DNA from: Telopea speciosissima
Taxonomy: Eukaryota; Streptophyta; Magnoliopsida; Proteales; Proteaceae
Length of the DNA: 64,000 nt
Reading direction: 5' to 3'
Assembly: GCF_018873765.1 (NCBI RefSeq)
Contig: NC_057926.1
Span: 56,123,378-56,187,377, forward strand
Made by a program: the position numbers and the translations under genes. The notes beneath the pieces were generated by a model that worked only from the letters and a program-made list of their open reading frames with translations, searched no databases and was not told the origin of the DNA. This document shows, one piece after another, positions 43,686-54,747 of the stretch. Numbering within the stretch: position 1 is the first letter of the stretch; the number at the start of each line of letters is the position of its first letter.

Positions 43686-45518
43686 CTAGTTTGGAGAGCT
43701 CATAGTAATGTCTAGAGTACCAATACACATTCATGGACATACACGGATGTGTGCTAATACAAAAGGGGGTATTTGGTTAAACATGACTCTGAAATTTGAC
43801 ACGTTTCTAATTTAGACCATATCCTCTCTTTCCAAAGGTCAGAATGAACATATCATCTAACTTTTGTGATAATAATAAATTTTTTATGAAAATATAAGAA
43901 AATTGAACCATCGGAAAATAAGATCTAGCATATTCATAGAGACAGCCCCCTCCAAACTTACTTACCCAGATGATAAGCTAGGCTAGTATAAGATCTATCT
44001 TGTTTCATAAATGTTATATCCTTAAGACTGTTTTAAATCTCAAAAGGAAAAAATAAAAAATAAAAAATAAAAGAAAAGAAAAGGAAAGGAAGAAAATAAG
44101 GAAAGAAGAAGAAGATAAGAAGACAGCTCCCACGGCTAATTACCCCCCCTTTTTTTTTTTTTATAGACTAAGGAATAAACAAAGTATTTACAGAATCTTG
44201 TCCATAAAAAAAGTGACGATGACAATTCACAGCTTTCCTAGCAACTCTGGTAGAGTCTGTCCATATTTCATGGACTCTCTTCCTAACAATATTGCCCACT
44301 TCTCCTTATTGAATTCCTCTTGTCTCGGCTTCTTGTGGGCATCTTGCAAACCCTTAATGTACACAAATAGTAAGCAATTTGTTTTTATAGAAAATAACAT
44401 AAGCCCATCCGACTTCCTTAGAAATAGGTTTAAACTACCATACAGATAATGAGGAGGATGATCCATGGTATGTACCACAGTATGCATTGGTGGATAGGGG
44501 GATGTTGTTACTTCGACAAAGGAAGGTATTGTTTGGTACAAGAATAAAATGTTAGGATCTGAAATCTATCTAGAAATGTTAAGCATGATACCATTAAGGT
44601 TAGGGTTTTGAAATTTGAATGTAATTGCATTACTAGCCTCCATAAAAATTAAATAGTGGTAGAAAAAATAGCCATAAAATTATTCAGATAACTCTGTCTA
44701 ATGAATGATTGAGAATAAGGATAGTAATTGATCCGAGGAAATTAGAGTTTGATTTTTTTTCTGTTTTTAATCTTAATGGTTCTACAACCTAAATTCTTTT
44801 AAAATAACAACAAACAAAGTGGAGAGCTTAAACCTTTGACTATTCTATGAAATAGTTAACTGCTTTAACAATCAAGGACTATGGATGGATTGATGAGTCA
44901 TGGATCAAATCATGGATTGATCGGCACATTTTCCAATGGATAAAAAAAGAGTCATTTTATTATTAGTTAACTAATACTGAAAATGATGGTATGTAAGCAA
45001 AATCATGGGTAATATTTAAAGTGTAATAATAATAAAAATTCAGAACAGTAGAGATCTTGGAATAATCATAGGTTCACCCATTGGCCCAAATGCTTATGAA
45101 GAGACCATGCAACTAAGTAGAGATTTTTTGCCAAATAATAAAAAATTCGAAACAATCTATCTAGATTAGCATATCAAGGTCGTCCAAATATCTATTACAT
45201 GATAGAGTGAAAGAAGTTCAAATTTGTAAACAAGTGGATCCCAAGATCTCCCTAATCACATGTAATATTTCAATCAAAACAAAAATTTTCAAGTGGCAAA
45301 ATGTATGTTTAAAAATTAAGATCATGGGAGAAAGCAAAGTAATGTTCAGTATATAGTAATATACATGAATATGTGCAATGCAATACACGAGAATATATTT
45401 AATTACCAAAAAAATACACGAAAATATATTTGATTAAATTAGACTCTAAAATTTGACGCATGACTAATCCAGAATCCAGATCATATATTATCTATCTAAA
45501 AATCAAATTATCATATAT

Positions 45519-45652
45519 GAAAGTGTTCTTTGTCCGTGAGTGTGGCCTACACCAATGCTCCCATGTATCTATCTCTCTCCTCCCCTTGTGGAGAGGAGAG
45601 AGATAGGACACATGGGAGTGCTAGCGTAGGCCAAGTTCTCGAACATAGAACA
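45519..45652. mobile_element. Foldback element, copy 8 (in duplication copy A)
   Basis: A near-perfect hairpin: CCTACACCAATGCTCCCATG and ATCTCTCTCCTCCCC on one arm, matched by the reverse on the other (GGAGAGGAGAGAGAT, CATGGGAGTGCTAGCGTAGG). It has an equivalent at 52276 in copy B, so it predates the duplication. Confidence 0.85.
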
Positions 45653-45820
45653 TTCCCTTTCTCATATATCACTTCATGTTACACAATAAAGATTGATAGG
45701 CCCCCGCTCAAATGAGTATTTCCCTAGTTATTGCAAGGTTATAAAACACAATATCAGGTATTGTTTTGGTCACTATTGATGTCAATATATCAATACTAGT
45801 ACATATTGGTTGAATCTGTC

Positions 45821-46323
45821 TAGGGTTGCAACAGGTTCAGGTTGGGCCGGGTTTTTTAAAACCCTAGCCCAACCCTAAGTCCCCTTAGTTGGGCCCAGGC
45901 CCGCCCTGACCCTGACTCAGGGCCTAAATACCTTGACCCTAACCCTAATCCTGACGGGCCAAGCCTAGCCCAAGCCCGCCCTGATTGGCCCTGCAATAAT
46001 TAAATTAAAATAACAAAACAATGAAAGATGTGAGAGAGGCGGCTTGAACCCAAGACCTTTTGATAGCAAATGGTTTTTACACAACACAAACTAGCACACT
46101 TGATATATGAATAATAACTTCTATTTTTTGATAAATAAAGAAATTTCTTCAGGGCCAAAATCAAGGTTGGGCTGACCCGAAGTCTCAACCTTGACCCGAC
46201 CCGATCCTGACTCAAGGCCAGGGATTTCTGGCCCTAACCTGCGCTCAGGGCCAGAAATCTTAACCCAGGCCCTGTTCGGGCTCAGGGCGGGTTCGGGCCG
46301 ACAGGGCCAAACTTGCAGCCCTA
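45821..46323. mobile_element. hAT-like element, 503 bp, GGGCCAGGG-word body (copy A only)
   Basis: Ends TAGGGTTGCAA and, inward from the right, TAGGGCTGCAA. Exact 8-bp direct repeats AATCTGTC lie at 45813-45820 and 46324-46331. Copy B has one related octamer (AATCAGTC, about 52569) and no insert. The body is mostly GGGCC/CCCTGACCC words plus an AT-rich middle. No transposase. Confidence 0.88.
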
Positions 46324-46605
46324 AATCTGTCCATATCGATTACATATTGGTTTGATTAAAAATATGGGGGGAGGGAGATTGCTACATTGCCCTTGAATAG
46401 ATTCCTTTATATCCTTCTCACATAATAAAAAGTGAGAGACCCACATTGACAGACTCTCTCCTATTTTATTCATGTGGCTCCCATATGGATTCCATATAGA
46501 TTATACCATTGTCCAACCCCCTCATTGGTGTAATGTACAGATTTCTTCTTACACTGTCATTGTAAGGACCCTCTCAAAAAAATTCTCTTTCTGACCATAT
46601 CAACC

Positions 46606-46688
46606 TAGGGGTGTCAATTTTGGACCGGATTTGGTCTTGACACTTTAGAGTCGGAACCGCTAGAGAAACGGACCAGTTGACACCCCTA
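46606..46688. mobile_element. hAT-like micro-MITE, 83 bp (copy A only)
   Basis: Ends TAGGGGTGTCAA and, inward from the right, TAGGGGTGTCAA. Exact 8-bp target repeats TATCAACC at 46598-46605 and 46689-46696. The matching place in copy B (about 52878) has a single site and no insert. Confidence 0.9.
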
Positions 46689-47090
46689 TATCAACCTATC
46701 TATATCGATGTCGTATTGGTATCAAACTTTGATCATGGTATTGGTAATCGTGTAATTGGTGTTGGCAGAAAATAATTCCGACTCTTGACCGATTCTGTAT
46801 CACTATATCGGTACGGATCAAGGGTAAAAAAATCAAAATTTGATTAAAAAAAAATTAAGGGCAAATCCAGATTGATACGGGCCCGATACTAGCCAATACC
46901 AATACCGTATCCGACGCGGATCCGTTTGACCATTCCCCCGATACGATATCAATGTTTAGAAAACTGATTAATAGGCGTGATTAGAATAAGGGATTTTAAA
47001 ATTTGAAAAACTTGGAACGAATAAATAGGGTGATTAAAATAAGGGATTATCATAGTAGGAAAGAATGAGGGTATATTATCATTTCCTGTA

Positions 47091-47340
47091 ACCGCGGGTG
47101 GACAGCTGCTCGCCTTTTCCTCAGCAGTGCCCCATCTTCAGTCGTCACACGGCAACCGACACACCAATTGAGCCGCCATCGTGTGTCGCTGCCGGCGCGG
47201 CAAGTGACGCTGACTGCACGCTTTCCTTATTTCCGCGACCATCAATTAGGAAAGCGTTTCGCATAATACGAGATTTTGCCGACATTCTTCCCTTCGAATT
47301 GAGGTCATTACTGATTTACCTCCAAGTTCCACCGTTTTCT
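47091..47340 (+). other. GC-rich gene-like block (copy A)
   Basis: The block from GACCGCGGGTGG to about 47340 is much more GC-rich than its surroundings and conserved with 53431-53900. Both copies encode RDFADILPFELRS near the end, and the nucleotide match around it is nearly exact. In A it is the 3' part of an ORF at 47098-47457; in B the upstream frame differs. It may be a first exon of an old gene or a captured exon. Not recognised. Confidence 0.4.
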
Positions 47341-47479
47341 CTACACCATACTCCCTCCCGTCCACAGGTTTATAGTTATCGGTATCATATTGATCATATT
47401 AGTCAATACATATCAATATCGATTGTAATTGATACTAGACCGATATGGTATCGGTGAGACGGCTATGGACACTTGCTTT

Positions 47480-48000
47480 TAGGTAAGGGTGTCAATCCGG
47501 CAGTTCCGTTCCGGTTTTTTGATTTCGGTGTGAGTTTCAATTAAACTGAAACCAAACTAATAAGGGTTTTTCGGTTTTGGTTTGAGTCGGACTCGGTTTG
47601 GTTAGGTTTGTGATATCAGTTTCAATTCGGTTCAGTTCGGTTTGAAACCCAGGTGTAGGCTGGTTTTGGGTAGAGATTTTGGTGTTTGGGGGTTGTTTAT
47701 AGTGTTCGATTCAGTTCGGTCCTATTAGGCGGGTCAGTCTGTGGCCCGTCGATTTAGACCGAACCGAGTCTAAATTGAATTGTTCTCTAACCCGTAAATC
47801 GAAGTCAAATTGATAAGGCATCGGTTGGGTTTGGAACGAGGTCGATCAAGTCTGGCCGGTTTTAACGGTTCGGTTTAGGTTTTAGAATTTTTATCCTATA
47901 TCGAGCTGATACGAATCAATACTGATGATATGCATCGATTTTAGTATTGGTATCGGTTATTCGATTGGTAGTAACTAATACCGATGCCAATACCATATAT
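47480..48000. repeat. Degenerate GGTTCGGTTT and CGATATC word repeats
   Basis: Starts near 47485 with AAGGGTGTCAATCCGG, a hAT-like end, followed by about 390 bp of GGTTCGGTTTGG-type words. The opposite end is not clear. From about 47895 it passes into CGATACGAATC / GGTATCGG words shared with copy B (about 54110-54190). Confidence 0.55.
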
Positions 48001-48119
48001 TAAAACAGTACTTCATTTGGTACCTTTGCATTGCATTAGAGAGGGGTCTTTTCGCGTTGAGTTGTGTCTGGACACAAGTACACGCCTAGGCATAGCACCG
48101 GTTAACGTTCTTTCTCCCT

Positions 48120-48420
48120 TAAAGTAAATGTGTTTACAACCATTTGTGATGGAAATTTTGTTAAAGCATCTAATAAGGTTGGATGGTCAGTCATGTGTTC
48201 GTGAAAATTATTTTAATACTGCAAAGATGGATTTTGGTTTTATAGGGAACGCATAGGAGTCGGGGGCAAGTGTCATCATCAATGGATTACGAAGAACAGA
48301 AGAGCTAGGTGCCTCGATCATTGATGTTTTGACTGATTGTAAGAGCTTAGTGGATTGGTTGACGGAAGGAAATAAGGAACGGTCGTAGAAGATATTTACT
48401 ATTTTAAAGCAGGCATGGTA
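48120..48420 (+). mobile_element. LINE RNase H fragment (copy A only)
   Basis: Frames read KMDFGFIGNA, then ASVIINGLRRTEELGASIID and VLTDCKSLVDWLTEGN, like the tail of the L1 RNase H domain. Broken, and without counterpart in copy B. Confidence 0.55.
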
Positions 48421-48447
48421 AACAGTTTTATTGTCTTTAGGTCCGAA

Positions 48448-48750
48448 TCCCCAAAGGATTGGGCTCCTCTCCTTGGAGGGCATCTCCCAATGAGAGCCCA
48501 ATGAGGCATCCAACGGCTGGGCTGTGCCGCACACATGTCGAAATATGTGCAACACGGATTGAGCTCCTCTCCGGGGAGCCTAGCATGCCCAGGGGGTATC
48601 CAGCCTTGGATGCCCTTTGGGCACATCCTGGACGTTGAGCTCCCTGAAGATAAGCCGGATCCGTGCTACACAGCCCAACCCAGCCACTGGGCACTCATTG
48701 GGCGATGCCCTACAAGGAAAGGAGACAAATCCCCAAATCCTGCCCACTAC
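48448..48750. mobile_element. Two-tier foldback element (copy A only)
   Basis: Outer arms of about 65 bp: left GGAGGGCATCTCCCAATGAG, right inward GTAGGGCATCGCCCAATGAG, both reaching GGGCTGTG. Inner arms: ACACGGATTGAGCTCC and inward CACGGATCCGGC ... GGGAGCTC. No coding capacity. Absent from copy B. Confidence 0.75.
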
Positions 48751-49485
48751 AAGCCCAATCCTAGACCTTCACAACAACCAGGTTAGGTGGACAGGTTGAG
48801 AATCACCATGAATAAAAGAATCTAAATTCTCCGTGCACCTTTCTAATGCTATCAAAGAGAGCCCAAAGTTAATTTGCTGGTAGCCTTCAAGGGTTAGGTA
48901 GGTTTTTGTTGGGCAAGACCAGGTCCTAAAATGTCAAACATTTCCTACCTCATACAGTGAAATTCATATAAGAACTACTTCAATTGCCTGCTAAAGACAC
49001 CTAACTGCCTACCTTTGCGTCATCCAACTTGAGTCTCAAAGTCATTTGTACTTCGATAGTGGGGTTCTGCTGGTCTTGTATATATGGGTGGTAGGTGAAC
49101 AATTAGTCTACTCAATATGTGTATTAGGTGAAAGAATTAGTCTACTCATTAATAGAATTTTAGGGGTAAGGTGGGTTATGTCCCTCCCATTGTACATCAA
49201 TTTTCTTTTCATCATTAATAAAATTTTAGGGGTTTTCCCAGGTCCCAGATAATATTAGGGATAAAAAAAAAATAGTCTACTCAATTATAGTAACAAAAAA
49301 CCCTTCCATAAGGCTTAAGCTAGAGGTTCTGCCTTAAGATCCTTCTTAGAAGTTATTATGTTTCCATGGACGGCTCCATTAACAACATTAATGCAAGACT
49401 ATTTTGACATTAAAGAGCAAAAAATTGATTTTTAGTTTATGGTGCACACTTACTAATCCCTATTACCTAACGAGACTGTCTAAAT
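48751..49485. other. Unassigned insert sequence in copy A
   Basis: Not in copy B. At 49085-49235 the motif TTAATAAAATTTTAGGGG recurs, like the 3' UTR of a plant LINE. No complete element or gene is seen. Confidence 0.35.
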
Positions 49486-49858
49486 GACACCTTTATAGGT
49501 GTATTTAGAACTTGTAACCTTCTTTTGATTGTCCCTTGTCTTATTCTCTAAAAGTTCTTTAAATCAACGATAAAATAGGTTTTTAAAATAATTTAAAAAT
49601 GATTTATCTTATGTTAAGGAAAAAGAATGCTGCCAGGCTATGTAGCGTACGCGAGTGCCTCCCAGTGTCTATCTCTTCTCCCTCCTATGAAATGACATAT
49701 CTAAATGACAGTTTAATAAAATTTGTCATGATCTTTGCACATTTTTCGAGGACACATCTAAAATGACAGGAATTACCCGTGTTGAAAACAAAAATGTGAT
49801 ATACTAAAATGACAAATAAGTACAAATTATTTGACACCTTAAGGAGTGTCAATAAGAA
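49486..49858. mobile_element. MITE-like element with GACACC...GGTGTC ends (copy A)
   Basis: Ends GACACCTTTATAGGTGT and ATTTGACACCTTAAGGAGTG. Interior ATGACATATCTAAATGACA and TTGCACATTTTTCGAGGACA match 54330-54535 and, less closely, 15345-15530. A foldback remnant (AATGCTGCCAGGCTATGTAG) sits inside at about 49626-49685. Confidence 0.6.
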
Positions 49859-50289
49859 ATTTCCTTACCTAATAACTAAATTTTTATAAATATGTTTCAG
49901 TAGTAACTACATTAAGATGCTAGTGTAACTACAATTATTAAGTAATGGTTTTATTCGAAATATTGTATTTACATTTTCAAAGCATCTTTAGAAGTTTTTT
50001 TTTATTTGGTAACTAAGCATCTTTAGAAGTTAGTTGACTCAATTTGAACAAATTATAAAGGATAGAAATGTCAAAAAAAATGAGTTTTTTAATTAAAACA
50101 ATATGTTCTTTTCAATTGTTTCTAAATGGTTCATCAAACTTTTAGTAAGTAATTAATATTCTATATTCATTATTTAGTTTGATGATATAGACATTCTATT
50201 ATATTTCTCTTCTATTTTTTATTATTTTTTCTTGAGGAGTATGTGAATCTTTCTAATGATACATGAATCATACTTTTAAAAGATATGGG

Positions 50290-50462
50290 GGAGAGTTTTT
50301 TTTGTCTGGGAGTGTAACCCTTGCACCAACGCGGGGTCAATAGGGGTGCACATGGAAGCATCAATAGGGACGACAATTCTACTTTTCATGAGGCACACAA
50401 TGCCATTTTGCAGGTGCCTATGTCTGGGTGCAGGAGCCACACTTCCGAAGAAACTCTTTTTT
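50290..50462. mobile_element. GC-rich foldback element, copy 11 (copy A)
   Basis: Left GTCTGGGAGTGTAACCCTTG, right inward CGGAAGTGTGGCTCCTGCA. Equivalent to 57186-57358 in copy B, so it was present before the duplication. Confidence 0.8.
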
Positions 50463-50515
50463 CCCAAAAGATATACATGAAAGTATGGTATGTCCAAAGC
50501 TATTAAAAATCACAC

Positions 50516-50826
50516 TTTCCTTGATGAAAATTAAGAGTGCCATTGGGTCAGTTTAATCGGATACTAGGTCAAATCGAAACCAAACTTAAGCTTGAACCAA
50601 ATTGTTAAGTCGAAGTTTGGTTTTGATTCAAGTCTTATCGGTGTCAACTTATCGAGTTTTTGTTAGTTTGATACCTATTTCAATATTACATACAAGTATT
50701 AAAAAAACTAGTAATAAAAGCATTGTATTTTTTTATCAATTCGGTTTCGAGTTCGAATATCAATTTTGATTGGGCTATTCAGTCGAGTCCAACATCTAAT
50801 ATTGACTCAATATCTTTCCTTTTCAA
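50516..50826. other. Junction between duplication copies A and B
   Basis: Not shared with the sequence upstream of copy A as far as I can see. Consists largely of CGAAACCAAAC / GGTTTCGAG words. Confidence 0.45.
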
Positions 50827-51197
50827 ACAAATCGAACCATCAAAAAGTAGAGTCTAGCATATTCAAAGATATAACCCCCCTAAACTTACTTAGCCAGATG
50901 GGGAGCTAGGCTAACATAAGATCTATCCTGTTTCATAAGTATTTTAAATCTAAAAAAATTCCAAAAGATAAGAAAACAACTCCCACAGGATCTTTCCCTC
51001 TTGATCTTCCCTTGACAACCACTTTACCAGCTCTGTAGAGTCTGTCGATATTTCATGGACTCGTTTCCCAACAACATTCACAACATTGCCCTCTTAGTTC
51101 GTTTGTGAATTCCTCTTATCGCAGCTTCTTGCGGGTTTCATGCAACCCCATAGTGTGATCAAATTGCCCATCCAGTTTTCTTAGAAGTATGGTTAAG

Positions 51198-51385
51198 GCC
51201 AGGGTTTTAAGTATTTTAAAATATCTGTCGATACTAATCGATACCTATTTATTTTGTAGAGTATCGATACAATATAGAATCGATACGATACTTAAAAAAT
51301 ATCAAATGTATTGGGTCGATACGTGATCTAATATGATTAATATTTTTCGATACGATATGATATCCAATACCGATATTTTAAATCT
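51198..51385. mobile_element. hAT-like element, 188 bp, CGATACGATATC-word body (copy B only)
   Basis: Exact 8-bp direct repeats TGGTTAAG at 51190-51197 and 51386-51393. The ends show weak inverted similarity (CAGGGTTTTAAGTATT versus inward AGATTTAAAATAT). Copy A has an uninterrupted GGTTTAAACTACCAT (about 44429) at this place. The body is ATCGATACGATAC-type words. Confidence 0.82.
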
Positions 51386-51517
51386 TGGTTAAGACTACCA
51401 TAGAGATAATGAGAGAATGATCCATGGTATGTATCACAATATGCATTGGAGTAGAAGAAGGCATTGTTTGGGGTGAGGATAAAATGTTAAGATCGGAAAT
51501 CCATCTAAAAATACTAA

Positions 51518-51623
51518 GGCTGCATTTGATACGCATTCTTGGAATGTATTCTAGATCGATTTTGTATTTTCGGATGATAAAATAATTGTTTTAATCATCC
51601 AAGAATACATACCAAACACAACG
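51518..51623. mobile_element. Tourist-like MITE, 106 bp (copy B only)
   Basis: Left GGCTGCATTTGATACGCATT, right inward CGTTGTGTTTGGTATGTATT, then CTTGG on both. TAA on both sides (51515-51517, 51624-51626). Relatives of the end sequence (TTTGGTATGCATTCT type) occur at about 1710, 20150 and 61110. Confidence 0.8.
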
Positions 51624-52275
51624 TAAATGTCCACATGATGATGGAAGAGGAAGAAAAAGGGTAAATGTTTTTGGATGAAACTAGGAGAATGTGGTGACAT
51701 GGTGACTTGATGAGTCGTGAGAGGGAATGCGTATGGAAGAAAAAAAAAAAAAATACTGAAAATGCTAAGATGGAAGCAAAATAATGGATAATATTTAAAG
51801 TCTAATAATAATAAAAAATCAGAACAGTCTATCTAGATTAGCTTATCGAGGTGGTCCAAGTATTTGTCACATAACACAGTGAGTGGATCCCAAGATCCCC
51901 CAAATCATATGTAAATCATAGGTAATGGTCCAAATATCTATCACATGACAGAGTAGATGAAGCTCGAATTTGTAAACAAGTGAATCCAAAGATCCCCCTA
52001 ATCACATGTAATTTTTCAGTCAAAAAAGAATTTGTCAAGTGGTAAAATAAATGTTTAAAAATTTAAGATCATGAAAAAAGCAGAGTAATGCATGGTCAGT
52101 ATAATGTAATCTACATTAATATATGCAATGCAATTCATAAGAATATATTCGATTACCAAAAACACATACACGAGAATATATTTGATTAAATTAGATTCTA
52201 AAATTTATCGTGTGACTAATCTAGAATCCAAATCATATATTATCTATCCAATAACTAAGATTATCATATGGAAAA

Positions 52276-52398
52276 TCGTTCTTTGTCCATGAGCGTGACC
52301 TATACCAATACTCCCATATGATATAAGGGGAGGAGAGAGAGAGAGAGAGATGGAAGTACTGGCATAGGCCACGTTCCTGAACAGAGAACACTCCCCTT
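52276..52398. mobile_element. Foldback element, copy 12 (in copy B)
   Basis: Equivalent of the hairpin at 45519. One arm is eroded and a (GA)n has grown in the loop (about 52331-52350). Confidence 0.75.
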
Positions 52399-52620
52399 TC
52401 TCATATGTCATTTGATGTTACACAATAAAGAGTGCTAGGCGCTTGCTCAAATCAGTATTTCCCTAGTTACTAACTTACTGGCTTATTGCAAAGTTATAAA
52501 ACACAATATCGGGTATTGTTTTGGTCACTGCCGATTTCAATATATCGATACCGATATATATTGGTTGAATCAGTCCATATTGGTTCAATTTTAAACCAAA
52601 ATATCAATTTTTTATTAAAA

Positions 52621-52662
52621 ATAGGGAGGGAGGGAGGGAGGGAGGGTGGGTGGGGGGAGGTA
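52621..52662 (+). repeat. (GGGA)n / G-rich microsatellite
   Basis: GGGAGGGAGGGA repeat ending TGGGTGGGGGGAGG. In copy A the same place has only a short GGGGGGAGGGAG. Confidence 0.9.
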
Positions 52663-53430
52663 AGCTATGTTGCCCTCCTATAGATTCTTTTAAATTCTTC
52701 TTACATAATAAACAGTTAGACCCACACTAACACTCACATATTCTGACCATGTGGCTCCCATATATATTCCATATAGATTATACTATTTTCCAACCCTCCT
52801 CATTGGTGTAGTGTGCAGATTCCTTCTTACGCTGTTCTTGTAAGAAACACTCCAAAAAAATCACTTTTTCGATCATATCAGCTTATCTGTATCGATGCCA
52901 TATTGGTATCAGACTTCGATGATATCAATACACATCAATGGAAACCCTCAATCATGGTTTTAGTAATCAGTATTGACAAAGGCTAATACCAATTCTTGAT
53001 CAATCCTGTGTCACTGTATCGACACGGATCTAGGGTAAAAAGGTTAAAATTTGATTTTTAAAGAAAATCAGGAGCAAATTCAGATTGATTCTGAGCGATA
53101 CCAGCCGATACTAATATCGTATCCAACGCTTATCCCTTTGACCATGCCCCCGATACGATATCAATACTTTTTCTAACTGAATTATAGGTGTGATTAAAAT
53201 AAGGTGTTTTAAAGTGGGAAACTGGGAAATAATAAATATTAAGGGATTATCATATTAGAAAATAATGAAAAACCGGGTGACGGAAGGCGAAGCTAAATAT
53301 GGCGTGGAAACGGGAAAGAAATTAAAAAAACAAAAAAGAAAGAAAAAAAAAGAATGATATTATAATGAAGAAAATTGTTCTACCAAAAAAGAAAAAAAGA
53401 AAAAATAAAATAGATATACCTCATTTCCAG

Positions 53431-53905
53431 TGACCGCGGGTGGACAGCTACGCGCCTGCTCCTCAGTACCATCTTTAGTCGTCACACTTCACACGGCAAC
53501 CGACACACACTTCACACGGCAACCGACACACCAATTGAGCCGCCATCGTGTGTCTCTCTGCCGGCAAATGACGCTGACTGCACCCATTCCTAATTTCCGC
53601 GACTATAGGTTATAGGTCAACCTCAAGGAGCAGCGCAGTTGGCAAGAGACGAGGCCTAAGGAAGCTGAAGGTCCTGAGTATGACACCACCTCACCCCTTG
53701 GGGCCACCCGCCTGAGCGAAAACTCTTTGATGAACATGGAGCCTTAGTATCTCCCGGTTCGTGTGTGTTGTGGGGTTGTACACGAGCCCCGGGGATTTAG
53801 TAGATACCTCCTATAACAAATAGGTTATAGGTCAACATCTCGCATGATACGAGATTTTGCCGACATTCTTCCCTTCGAATTGAGGTCAGTACTCACCACT
53901 TCCAA
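53431..53905 (+). other. GC-rich gene-like block (copy B), interrupted by a SINE
   Basis: Counterpart of 47091-47340. It has a local 25-bp tandem duplication (CACTTCACACGGCAACCGA twice, about 53485-53530), the SINE at 53622-53819, and the conserved coding-like end RDFADILPFELRS at about 53848-53886. Confidence 0.4.
53622..53819 (+). mobile_element. tRNA-derived SINE, 198 bp (copy B only)
   Basis: Flanked by exact 17-bp direct repeats ATAGGTTATAGGTCAAC (53605-53621, 53820-53836). The 5' end resembles a tRNA: AGCGCAGTTGGCAAGAG (A box region) and AAGGTCCTGAGTATGACACC (degenerate B box). The rest ends in a short A-rich tail (TATAACAAA). Not an Au SINE. Absent from copy A, so inserted after the duplication. 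Confidence 0.85.
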
Positions 53906-54329
53906 CCATGGTTTTAGGTATCAGGTATCAGTCAGAGCAGTATGGATTTTAGTGTCACATTGGATGCAATATCAATATCAAGTATCAACCTGTATTGATT
54001 GTATCGGATGGTTTTGCCCTAAAAAATATTGATACGATATGGTATTTTAACAATTATAACTACGTAAAAAAAGTGGATTTTGATCTCGTATCATATTGAT
54101 ATGGGCCAATATCAATGATACATATCGGTATTAGTATTGATGTTGGTTACTTAATTCGTAGTAACCAATATTGGTGCCAATACCATATATTAAACTTGTG
54201 CTCCCGTTGGTAGTTGTTACCTTTGCATTGCATTTTGGAGGGATATTTTCAATTTCGTCAATGGGGAACACTAGTTACCAAGAGATTTTGTACTCTATAG
54301 CGATGAAGAAAAACCTAGTCCATTGTTTA

Positions 54330-54535
54330 AAATGATATATCTAAAATGGTAACTTATTAAAAATTGTCATGATTTTTGCACATTTTTCGAGTACACATCT
54401 AAAATGACAACAAGTACTCTCGTTGGGAAAAAATGTGATATGCTAAAATGACAAAAAAAAAAACTTATAAATTTTTTTTTGGGTAAACAAACTTATAAAT
54501 TATTTGACACCTTAAAGAGTGTTAATAAGAAAATT
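54330..54535. mobile_element. MITE-like element, right part (copy B)
   Basis: Matches the right portion of 49486-49858 (TTGCACATTTTTCGAGTACA, ATTTGACACCTTAAAGAGTG). The left end seen in copy A is missing here. Confidence 0.55.
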
Positions 54536-54747
54536 GTTTACCTAATAACTAAAATTTTTATAACTGTTTTCGGTAATAACTACATTAAGATGCTAGTGTA
54601 CCTACAGTTATTTAAATAATGGTTTTATTCGAAATATTGTATTTACATTTTCAATGCCTCAATTTGAAAAAATTATAAATGATAGAAATGTCAAAAGAAA
54701 ATGAATTTTTTAATTAAAACAATATGTTCTTTTCAATTGTTTTTAAA

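Larger units (their letters stand above)
43899..50515 (+). repeat. Segmental duplication, copy A
   Basis: Co-linear with copy B (50827-57405). Anchors, A/B: AGCTAGGCTAGTATAAGATC (43976) / AGCTAGGCTAACATAAGATC (50902); ATATTTCATGGACTC (44262/51048); ATGATCCATGGTATGTA (44459/51417); the hairpin at 45519/52276; a GACCGCGGGTGGACAGCT-type block (47091/53431); TACCTTTGCATTGCATT (48021/54219); AATATTGTATTTACATTTTC (49959/54631); ATATACATGAAAGTATGGTA (50469/57363). Copy A has extra inserts at 45821, 46606 and about 48035-49490. Confidence 0.85.

Noticed and set aside
48208-48799. Several overlapping open frames on both strands
   Set aside because: They arise from the GC-rich two-tier foldback and an RNase H remnant; no coherent protein.
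53630-53705. tRNA-like sequence in the copy B insert
   Set aside because: A and B boxes are degenerate, no cloverleaf acceptor stem, and target repeats show it is a SINE head.
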